The notes beneath the pieces are model-generated. The model worked only from the letters and a program-made list of their open reading frames with translations, was not told where the DNA came from and searched no databases. From Pseudomonas syringae pv. cilantro (lineage in GTDB: Bacteria > Pseudomonadota > Gammaproteobacteria > Pseudomonadales > Pseudomonadaceae), in assembly GCF_001293775.1 (NCBI RefSeq), contig NZ_LGLN01000099.1, forward strand, positions 62,001 through 126,000: DNA of 64,000 bases, in the 5' to 3' direction. A program made the translations under genes and the position numbers. Below are positions 55,368-62,731 of the stretch, in pieces (the stretch's first letter is position 1; every line of letters begins with the position of its first letter).

Positions 55368-56280
55368 TCCCCACCAGGTTGCGGAAGTGGCGGCGGAAGG
55401 ACTCTTCGGAACCGAAACCGGCCCGGTCGACCACCTCATTGAGGCGCAGCTTCGAGGATTCCAGCAGCTCCTTGGCGTAAGCCACCCGTTCGCCAAGCAG
55501 CCAGTCGTAAGGCGTCAGGCCGGTGCTTTCCATGAAACTGCGGTGCAGGGTGCGGGTGCTGAGTGCTGCACGTGAGGCCATGTCCTTGATGGTATGCGGG
55601 CGCTGCAGGTCGCTGCGAATCCAGTCCATCAGATTGGAAATCGGCCCGTCGCTGGCGGCAACCAGTTGCCGTGACGCGTACTGCGACTGACCACCTTCGC
55701 GATGCGGCGGGATCACCATGCGCTGCGCCACCATGTTGGCGACACGCGAGCCATGATCGTTGCGCACCAGGTGCAGCATCATGTCCAGCCCGGCAGCCGA
55801 GCCTGCGGCGGTGACAATCTTGCCTTGATCCACATACAACTCGTTAGGCTGGATGGTCAGGGCCGGATACATGCTGGCCAGCAGATCGGTGTAACGCCAG
55901 TGGGTGGTGACTTTGTGCCCGTCAAGCAGGCCGGCCGCCGCCAGCACGAAGGCGCCGGTGCAGATCGAGCAGATCCGCGCGCCCCGGGCGTGCGCCGCCT
56001 GAAGCTGTTCGATCAGGCGCTCTGGGACCGTGGATTCAACACCGCGCCAGCCCGGCACGATAATCGTGTCGGCGTGTTCCAGCAGCACGTCGCCCGGCAT
56101 TGGCACGATGGTGATGCCACCTGCGGCAGTGATCGGCCCATCGTCGACCGGGTAGGTCGCGAACTCGTACCAGCTGACCCCGAGCTCGGGCCGTTTGAGG
56201 GCGAATACCTCGACCGTGCAGCCAAATTCGAAGGTGCACAGCTGGTTATAGATCAGGGCGACGACGAGATGATTTTTCAT
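55327..56280 (-). CDS. GlxA-type AraC-family regulator (DJ-1 domain plus helix-turn-helix)
   Basis: 317 residues: N-terminal DJ-1/PfpI-like domain (about 5-185; ICSICTGAFVLAAAGLLDGHKVTTHW with the Cys position) followed by two AraC helix-turn-helix motifs at the C-terminus (RAALSTRTLHRSFME, DRAGFGSEESFRRHFRNLVG). Usually regulates the adjacent catabolic gene. A DJ-1-type gene is divergent from it. Confidence 0.87.
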   Translation of the reverse strand: MKNHLVVALIYNQLCTFEFGCTVEVFALKRPELGVSWYEFATYPVDDGPITAAGGITIVPMPGDVLLEHADTIIVPGWRGVESTVPERLIEQLQAAHARGARICSICTGAFVLAAAGLLDGHKVTTHWRYTDLLASMYPALTIQPNELYVDQGKIVTAAGSAAGLDMMLHLVRNDHGSRVANMVAQRMVIPPHREGGQSQYASRQLVAASDGPISNLMDWIRSDLQRPHTIKDMASRAALSTRTLHRSFMESTGLTPYDWLLGERVAYAKELLESSKLRLNEVVDRAGFGSEESFRRHFRNLVGISPSSYRKQFARV

Positions 56281-56404
56281 GGCGCGATGTTACCGGATAT
56301 TGGCATTTCAGCCAGTAGTTTGGCGCGATGCGACTGCGTAATCTGCAATCCAGGTGAAACATTAACATGCAAGCGGTCTGGCAAGCAGACCCTGGAGCCA
56401 ACTC

Positions 56405-57011
56405 GTGCCACTCAATATCGGTATCTACGTCTACGACGACGTCGAAGTCCTCGACTTCGCTGGCCCCTACGAAGTATTCACCACTGCAACCCGCATGCAC
56501 GCGCGCACCAGTCGCCAGTGACCGGGCGCTGTTCAACGTCTTCACCATCGGTCGCAGCACCACGCCGGTGCGTGCGCGGGCCGGGCTGAAGGTCGACCCG
56601 GATTTTTCGATCAGCGATCACCCACCCATGGATTGCCTGATCGTGCCGGGCGGGGTGGTCAATGCCGAAATGGAAAAAGCCGATGTCATCCGCTGGATCA
56701 GTGACCAGTCAGAGCCGGGCCGTGTTGTCGCTGCGGTCTGCACCGGCGCCTTCATGCTGGCCAAGACCGGCAAACTGGCCGGCAAGCAGGTCACCACGCA
56801 TTGGGAAGACATCGGCGACCTCAAGGAAATGTTTCCCTCTGTGGATGTACTCAGCACCCTGCGCTGGGTAGACGAAGGTTCATTCGTGACCTCGGCCGGT
56901 ATCTCCGCCGGTATCGACATGAGCCTGCACCTGGTCGAGCGTTTGCATAGCCGTGAGCTGGCTGAGCGCACTGCGCTGCAAATGGATTTCGACTGGACCG
57001 AAAACGACTGA
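56405..57011 (+). pseudogene. DJ-1/PfpI family gene with a one-base frameshift
   Basis: A GTG start at 56405 (GGAG 7 bases upstream) opens VPLNIGIYVYDDVEVLDFAGPYEVFTTATRMHA, a normal DJ-1/GlxA-domain N-terminus. The frame is then closed by a TGA within ~15 codons, while the continuation SDRALFNVFTIG...CTGAFMLAKTGKLAGKQVTTHW runs in another frame to 57011. Total length 607 bases is one more than a multiple of three, consistent with a single inserted base at about 56500-56520. Probably inactive unless the change is a sequencing error. Confidence 0.78.
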
Positions 57012-57329
57012 TTCATTGCCGTGACCCAATGTGCCTCGTTCCTTTTTCGCGGCAAGCATCGGGCCCGATAGCCATAGCGACTCGATCCATAGCGGCCAGA
57101 AGACGCCCGTCTTGCCCTGGATGTCATTGATGACGGCGTGCGCCCGAAATCTGCATGACTGATCCCTTTCGGGAAGCGCAGTAGTTGCATTCCCTCCGTC
57201 TGACCCATCACTGCCGACGCCGATAACCTCGGCGGTCTGGCGTGCCAGCCGGAAATTCCTGCATTCCGATCACTTTCCCGTCCAGAGACAGGCCGCACCC
57301 AACTTTTGCAAAACCAGAGTGCAGGACAC
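57012..57329. other. Intergenic region, 318 bp, nothing recognised
   Basis: Between the DJ-1 pseudogene and the LysR 5' part. Short open frames here (for example 57242-57460) have no ribosome site or family. It should carry the LysR promoter. Confidence 0.5.
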
Positions 57330-58036
57330 ATGAAAACCCATTTCTTCAAAGTCGTTCAAACCGTCGCACTGCACGGTTCGTTCTCCGAGGCTGCGGCCAT
57401 CCTGGGGTGCAGCCAGTCAAACATCAGTTACGCGATCAAGGAGGTCGAGGATTTCTTTGAAAAGCGCCTGTTCATCCGCAGCCGCACGGGCTGCACCCTG
57501 ACCCCGGAGGGCAAGGTCATTACCCAGACGCTCGGCAACATCATGGCCACGCTGGAGCAACTAAAAAAAATGGGGTCAGTGGTAGTGTAACCATTCACTA
57601 CCACACGCATATTCGCGAGACCAGCCTGCCTGCAGCCCTGGATTTTCTGGCCCGCCATTATCCGGACATCCACCTGAACGTGCTGCACGGCAGCGAGCAG
57701 AATCCGTCACTCGACGCGTTGCGCAAAGACATCGCCGACATCGTGATCCTTCCGGCAACCGTCCTCGGCGAGCATCATCTGCAACATCATCAGTGGTCAG
57801 ATCATTACGTGCTGGTTGCTGCGCGCAGCGAACAGGCTGCAGAGCGCAGTTTTGTCGAGCAGGTGCAGAGCGCCCGTTACGTGGCCTGGCGCCACTCGGG
57901 GGTCGAGCGACTGCATCAGCAACTGGCGGCGGCGCAGGTGCGGCTGGTTCATCGCGGCGAACTCAGTTGCCTGGAGACGCTGCTGGACCTGGTTGCCAAA
58001 CGGCACTGTATTTCGATCCTGCCCAGCGCTCAATAG
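57330..58036 (+). pseudogene. N-terminal and middle part of a split, frameshifted LysR regulator
   Basis: ATG 57330 (AGGA nearby) opens MKTHFFKVVQTVALHGSFSEAAAILGCSQSNISYAIKEVE, a LysR helix-turn-helix. At the eight-A tract 57563-57570 the frame is lost; reading with nine A gives LKKNGVSGSVTIHYHTHIRE and continues in one frame through LDLVAKRHCISILPSAQ to a TAG at 58034-58036. The C-terminal ~50 residues are at 49565-49723 on the other strand. The gene thus carries two lesions. In the pre-inversion order it stood downstream of the operon, three genes away. Confidence 0.85.
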
Positions 58037-59238
58037 CTGTCGGGATTGATCGTGCGACCAGCGTCGTGCTCCAGATAGGCCGTCTGCACGTCGCCGATAC
58101 AGGCCAGAGGATCAGCCGCCAGCAAACGCGCCGCCACCTCCCCGTCAACCACATGAAACGGCGCGTTCTTCAGGCGCTCGGCAGCCAGCCAGACGGTCCA
58201 CGAGGACAAATCCTGCGCAGCCCCGCCCGCCACACTCCCACAAGAGATTGCGGCTGAGCCAGAGAGGTCTGCCAGGGTCATGTTCAGCACGTCGCGGCCA
58301 AAACGCTGCTCGACCCAGTGATCGTCATATAGCGTGTCCAGATAACGCTCGCCCCAGTCCGGCGATAACGCCACGACCACAGAGCCGGGCTCGATGCGCT
58401 CGCGCCAGGCGTGCACCGCTGCAATCACTGTGGCGGTCGAGCCGCCGACCAGCAGGCCTTTGCTGCGTGCCAGAATCCGGCACATGGCAACGGTGCGCGC
58501 TTCCGGGACCATTTCCAGCGCATGAATACCGTCGGAATCGAAGATAGGTGGACGCTGACTGGTGCCCAGCCCCGGTATGAAGCGCCGGCCGGCCGGGGTG
58601 TCGAAGGTCACCGATCCTACGCTGTCCACGGCAATGATCTTCGTGGCCGGATGATGACGCTGAAAATGCTGAATGCAGCCCATCAACGTCCCGGTAGTCC
58701 CCGCCCCTACAAACAGATAGTCCACATGACCGAAATGCCGGCTGATCGAACTCGCCGTGGTCCGTGCGTGGGCACGCGGATTGGCCGCGTTTTCATACTG
58801 ATTGGGCCATACATAACGCCGATCACTGGCCACCTTGTGGCGAATCAGCGCGATGCGCGTGCCGAGAAAACCGCCGTTGGCGTCCGGGGTTTCTACCTGA
58901 ATGACCTCGGCGCCGTAACTGCGCATCATGCCGATATTGTGGCTGGAGCTGTTGGGATCGACCACGCAGGTAAACGGAATCCCGCGCTCGGCGCAGATCA
59001 TCGCCAGCGCCACGCCAAGATTGCCTGACGACGACTCGATCAGAACCGTTTCGGGGCCAAGCAGACCGCGCGCCTGCACGTCATTGATCAGGCCGACGGC
59101 GGTCTTGAGCTTGATCGAGCCCGCCGGGTTGAGCGACTCCATTTTCAGGAAAAAGTCGTGACCCAGGCCGGTGACTTTCAGAAAAGCCTGATCGTGAACG
59201 ATTTCGCAGAGGCTCTGGTATTCAGAAGCGTTGTGCAT
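58030..59238 (-). CDS. sbnA: SbnA-like 2,3-diaminopropionate synthase subunit fused to the start of SbnB
   Basis: 402 residues from ATG 59238, 5 bp after the N-monooxygenase gene's stop. Residues ~1-320 are a PLP-dependent, cysteine-synthase-fold SbnA: MESLNPAGSIKLKTA (PLP Lys), VLIESSSGNLGVALAM, CVVDPNSS, VGAGTTGTLMG and PDWGERYLDTLYDD. SbnA joins O-phosphoserine and glutamate. After a ~45-residue linker, FHVVDGEVAARLL and YLEHDAGRTINPDSY are the N-terminus of SbnB, cut by TGA at 58030. Re-inversion of 49724-58036 restores a 690-codon SbnA-SbnB fusion. The SbnA part should still be functional; the L-Dap pathway is probably interrupted at SbnB. Confidence 0.87.
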   Translation of the reverse strand: MHNASEYQSLCEIVHDQAFLKVTGLGHDFFLKMESLNPAGSIKLKTAVGLINDVQARGLLGPETVLIESSSGNLGVALAMICAERGIPFTCVVDPNSSSHNIGMMRSYGAEVIQVETPDANGGFLGTRIALIRHKVASDRRYVWPNQYENAANPRAHARTTASSISRHFGHVDYLFVGAGTTGTLMGCIQHFQRHHPATKIIAVDSVGSVTFDTPAGRRFIPGLGTSQRPPIFDSDGIHALEMVPEARTVAMCRILARSKGLLVGGSTATVIAAVHAWRERIEPGSVVVALSPDWGERYLDTLYDDHWVEQRFGRDVLNMTLADLSGSAAISCGSVAGGAAQDLSSWTVWLAAERLKNAPFHVVDGEVAARLLAADPLACIGDVQTAYLEHDAGRTINPDSY

Positions 59239-59243
59239 AAGGG

Positions 59244-60566
59244 TCACTTCCACTGTGCCAGCATGGGGGTATCGGCTGCCGGTTCGACGGCCTGCCCGAG
59301 TGCATTGGCGATGCGCTCGGCACGCAGCGCCATCAGCGAGAACGACTGGCTGTCGCTGATTCCGTGACTGCGTTCGGAAAGGCCGTTGACCCAGACCGTC
59401 ACGTCGCACTCGCCTTCGGTGGCAACGCGGTAGTCGCGGTCGATCAGCAAGCCGCCGTCCGTGGCGGTCTTCAGCCACGGCTGTAACCCGCTCAACAGCG
59501 GCGGCACCAGGTACTGCTGATAGCCGGTGCCCAGCACCAGCACATCGACCTCCAGCACCTGAGTGCGCTGGCTGAAGGTGTCGGTCAGCGTGACCCGGTA
59601 GCCGTCGCCAGTGTGTTCGATGCCGGTGATCTCGCTGTAGGCGTAGGTCTGCAAGCGTTTGCGCCCGACGATGGCATCTTCGTAGATCAGCGAAAACAGC
59701 TTCTGGCTTTCATCCGGATCGATGCCGGCGTAATTGGTCGAGCGGCTCCAGTCGAGAAAACGCTGACGCGCCAAGGGTTCAAGGCTGTGGAAGTAATCGA
59801 CATGGTCCGGCGCGAACACCCGGTTGGGGAACTGGCCCAACTGCGTGAGCTTGAAACCGGCCGAGCGATGCACCGAATGCACTTCGATGTCGGAACGACG
59901 GCTGATCAGTTCCAGCACCGACTCACTGGCGCTTTGCCCCGACCCTAGCACCAGCCAGCGCTTGGGCAGTTGCTCACCAAGTGCTTGCAGGCGGGTCAGA
60001 AATTGCGACGTGTGAAACAGCCTCGGGCCGAGCAACGCCCGAAACGGCTCAGGGATGTGCGCTGCACTGCCGCTGGACAGGATCAGGTTGCGCGTGGTGA
60101 AACTGGCGTCCGGCGTGCGAACCCGCAATTCGTGTAACCGGCCGTTGCGGACCACCGGATCGATCTCGGTGACCGGCGCATTGAACCGCGTGTGGCGGTC
60201 TGCCTGGCTGGACACCCAAGCCAGATAATCCGACCACTCGTGGCGACTGGCAGGGCGCCCCAGCAGGCCGAAATCGAACATTCGGCCCTTGTCCTTGAGG
60301 TACATGGCGAAGGAAAAGCGGCTGCGCGGGTTGCGCGGTGTCACCAGATCACGAAACACATGGTGATTGATGTCCGTCCCGGCCAGCAGCAGCTCGCGGT
60401 GCCAGTGTGTGTCGGCGGCAGCTTCCAGATAACGCAGGGAGAGCCTGCCCGAAGGGTCGTTCGCTTCGCGCGCGTCTTCGAAGGCGCAGGCCAGTGCGAT
60501 CCCGGCGGGACCGAAGCCGATACACAGCGCATCGGAATGAAAAGAATGTGGCGTCGAGTTACGCAT
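59244..60566 (-). CDS. L-ornithine/L-lysine N-monooxygenase family protein
   Basis: 440 residues, PvdA/IucD/SidA family: FAD motif LCIGFGPAGIALACAF, the substrate-region DLVTPRNPRSRFSFAMYLK, NADPH motif WLVLGSGQSASESVLEL, and the late VLVLGTGYQQYLVP. It N-hydroxylates a primary amine side chain. Ornithine, lysine or another diamine amino acid such as diaminopropionate cannot be told apart here. In hydrazine-forming clusters (Spb38, Tri26) the related lysine hydroxylase feeds the MetRS-cupin enzyme. Gene order places it before sbnA. Confidence 0.88.
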   Translation of the reverse strand: MRNSTPHSFHSDALCIGFGPAGIALACAFEDAREANDPSGRLSLRYLEAAADTHWHRELLLAGTDINHHVFRDLVTPRNPRSRFSFAMYLKDKGRMFDFGLLGRPASRHEWSDYLAWVSSQADRHTRFNAPVTEIDPVVRNGRLHELRVRTPDASFTTRNLILSSGSAAHIPEPFRALLGPRLFHTSQFLTRLQALGEQLPKRWLVLGSGQSASESVLELISRRSDIEVHSVHRSAGFKLTQLGQFPNRVFAPDHVDYFHSLEPLARQRFLDWSRSTNYAGIDPDESQKLFSLIYEDAIVGRKRLQTYAYSEITGIEHTGDGYRVTLTDTFSQRTQVLEVDVLVLGTGYQQYLVPPLLSGLQPWLKTATDGGLLIDRDYRVATEGECDVTVWVNGLSERSHGISDSQSFSLMALRAERIANALGQAVEPAADTPMLAQWK

Positions 60567-60606
60567 GAGGTTCCTGTCCTTAGAATGGTTTCGAAACGTT
60601 GAATGG

Positions 60607-61581
60607 TCAGTCAGCGGCGGCGCTCAGCCCTGCGGGGCCAAGCCTCCAGACGCGGGTCGCAGCGGTTCGGCATTCGCCCTGATCAAAACTGACGGTGCCG
60701 AGCCGGGTGCTGAAGGTGGTGTGATGCAGCGTGTCCAGCAGGGCCTGACCGCGCCAGGTGCTGTCGGCCAGAACGGCCAGCACCTGGAGCATCAGCAGGC
60801 TTTCGCGGAAATAGGTGTGCGGCTCGGCCACAAACAGCATTCGGTGCAACACGCTTGCCGGGCAGTGGTGACGGTCAGGCGTGGCGAAACCGATGACGAA
60901 CGTGTTGCGGTCGTGTGCCGGGGCAACGCCCAGATGCGGCGACGCGGCGTCGTCGGTCAGCACCAGCGGCCGAACACTGCCTGCCTGGCGTCGGGCCAGC
61001 CAATGCGCGCGGCTGGTCTTTAGACGCCCGGCGAATATCTCCACATCAGCGCTGTCCCGGTCGTTGACCGGGTGCAGGCCAGCGCCAGCGAGCGCTGTGC
61101 CAATCGCCGCCGCCAGCGCCTGACCGTGTGCGCTGCCGTCCGCATCCACATGCACAGACGCCCACTGTCGAACCGCCAGCCAATTCACCAGATCGCCCGC
61201 CAATTGGCGGTCTGAAGGGCAGAAACGAAAGACGTTGCGATGCGCCAGTGTCAGCCGGTCGAGGGTTGCCGCCGGGGTCAGCAGGGCAATACCGGCCTTT
61301 TCATAGCGCGGCGCGGCACTGACGGCTGCGTCGGATGAAAAGTGACCGATCACCAGATCGGCCTGCCAGTCGATCATGTACTGCGCCACGTCGGCGCCGC
61401 GAGCAGCGTTGGCGCCATCGTCGAGAAAGTGCCACTGCACCTGCGCCAGTTCCGTAATGAAGTTGCGCGCCACGGCCAGCGCGCGCATGAAGGTTCGCGC
61501 ATGCGGCGTATCGTCAGGGTCGAACAGCGCGCTGACGCCGACCCGCAGCCCTTTCGTCACAGGCGTTAACGGCCGCGTCAT
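60607..61581 (-). CDS. Periplasmic-binding-protein-like (Leu/Ile/Val type) protein without signal peptide
   Basis: 324 residues with the type 1 periplasmic-binding fold: LRVGVSALFDPDDTPHARTFM, DLVIGHFSSDAAVSAAPRYEKAGIALLTPAAT and an C-terminal lobe. The N-terminus (MTRPLTPVTKGLRVG) has no signal sequence, so it should stay in the cytoplasm. The start overlaps the end of the flavoenzyme gene by 4 bp (ATGA), so translation is coupled. It may sense or channel an intermediate; I know of no characterised counterpart in a hydrazine cluster. Confidence 0.72.
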   Translation of the reverse strand: MTRPLTPVTKGLRVGVSALFDPDDTPHARTFMRALAVARNFITELAQVQWHFLDDGANAARGADVAQYMIDWQADLVIGHFSSDAAVSAAPRYEKAGIALLTPAATLDRLTLAHRNVFRFCPSDRQLAGDLVNWLAVRQWASVHVDADGSAHGQALAAAIGTALAGAGLHPVNDRDSADVEIFAGRLKTSRAHWLARRQAGSVRPLVLTDDAASPHLGVAPAHDRNTFVIGFATPDRHHCPASVLHRMLFVAEPHTYFRESLLMLQVLAVLADSTWRGQALLDTLHHTTFSTRLGTVSFDQGECRTAATRVWRLGPAGLSAAAD

Positions 61582-62717
61582 GGCTGCATGCTCGACGAGT
61601 TGATATCGGGCATGAGCCGCTGCGGTGACAGCGCTGACCAGTCAGAACACAGCTGATCGCCGCCACGCAAGCGGCCAAGCAACTGATCGCAAGCAATCCG
61701 GGCGATGCCAGGCGCCAATTTGAAACCCAGCCCCGACATGCCGGCAGCCAGATAGACCGGGCTTTGTTCGGCGCAGAAACCCAGCAGCGGACGGCCATCG
61801 GCGCTGTAGCTGTCGAACCCCGGCAGCACGTCCAGCACGCGGGCGTTCGTTGCAGAACCGCACAACTGCTTGATACGCCGGCAAGCATCTTCGGCGTGCC
61901 GCGCATCGGGTTGTGCCAGATGCTCCGGCCACAGAGCGCTGTAACGTGGCCCGCATCCGGTCTGCACGATGTTGCGGGTCAGCGGAATGGCATAACTCTG
62001 GGCGACCGAGTCAATGATCGGTATCGACCAATCGTTGTCAGTCAGCACCCGCGCCAAGGGGATTGAACGCACGTCAAGCCGCGCCTGCGGCAGCAGATGC
62101 CGGGTCCAGGCTCCCGCTGCGAACACGACCGCCCGGCAACGCAAGGTCGCGTCACCCAGCTCGATGTCTACCCGGTCACGAGTTCGACACTCGATTGCCT
62201 TGATGTCGCGGTGTTCCAGCAATACACCTTGCTGACGCACCACTTGGCAGAGTGCCGAGACCGCCAGGCGCACATTGCCGACGCACGCGTTCGGCTCGAA
62301 CAGGTTGACTCTTTCTTCGTCCGGGCACAGCGGGTAACCGCCACCGTCCAGTTCGTGCCGGGCCAGCAGGCGCATCGGGTAACCCGCGCTGGCATGCTGT
62401 TCGATAGCGTTGCACAACGCGTCCCGCTGATCGGCAGCCGCGCGGTAAATCATCCCGGTACGCCGTAACGCACTGGCGTAGGTACTGGCAAACACACCCT
62501 CGTTCATCTGGTCGATGGACAAGGCCGCCAACTCCATCAGCAACGAATCGGTGTCGTACAGCCGCACCAGCCCGCCGGAATAGCTGCTGGCCCCCAGACT
62601 TGCGGCAGCGCCTTTGTCGATAAGCGCTACCGACACACCCGCGCTGCACAGTTTTGCCGCGATACTGGCACCGGTTATCCCGGCGCCAATCACCGCAATC
62701 TCATAGTCGAGGAACAT
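61578..62717 (-). CDS. FAD-dependent amino-acid oxidase family (glycine oxidase/DAO type)
   Basis: 379 residues of the DAO fold: IAVIGAGITGASIAAKLCSAGVSVALIDKG FAD motif, SYSGGLVRLYD (flavin/substrate contact), VVFAAGAWTRHLLPQ, and the C-terminal FDSYSADGRPLLGFCAEQSPVYLAAGMSGLGFKLAPGIA. The analogous flavoenzyme in the triacsin and s56-p1 pathways cleaves the lysine-glycine N-N conjugate to hydrazinoacetate. It begins 14 bp after the MetRS-like stop codon. Confidence 0.8.
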   Translation of the reverse strand: MFLDYEIAVIGAGITGASIAAKLCSAGVSVALIDKGAAASLGASSYSGGLVRLYDTDSLLMELAALSIDQMNEGVFASTYASALRRTGMIYRAAADQRDALCNAIEQHASAGYPMRLLARHELDGGGYPLCPDEERVNLFEPNACVGNVRLAVSALCQVVRQQGVLLEHRDIKAIECRTRDRVDIELGDATLRCRAVVFAAGAWTRHLLPQARLDVRSIPLARVLTDNDWSIPIIDSVAQSYAIPLTRNIVQTGCGPRYSALWPEHLAQPDARHAEDACRRIKQLCGSATNARVLDVLPGFDSYSADGRPLLGFCAEQSPVYLAAGMSGLGFKLAPGIARIACDQLLGRLRGGDQLCSDWSALSPQRLMPDINSSSMQP

Positions 62718-62731
62718 GGTGGTGGGTCCGT

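Larger units (their letters stand above)
49724..58036. other. Inferred ~8.3-kb inversion that splits an operon and a LysR gene
   Basis: Four gene fragments meet at two points. Undoing the inversion joins (a) the SbnB start at 58033 (NPDSY) to FLRFPEAP at 49728 in frame, and (b) the LysR piece ending at 58036 to the piece at 49565-49723 in the same reading frame. The pentamer CTATT at 49724-49728 and its complement AATAG at 58032-58036 are short inverted repeats at both edges. The inverted block carries the SbnB part, a FAD/NAD(P) protein, LysE exporter, iron alcohol dehydrogenase, serine hydrolase, GlxA-like regulator, DJ-1 pseudogene and LysR 5' part. No transposase or long repeat is visible at the edges. 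Confidence 0.85.
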
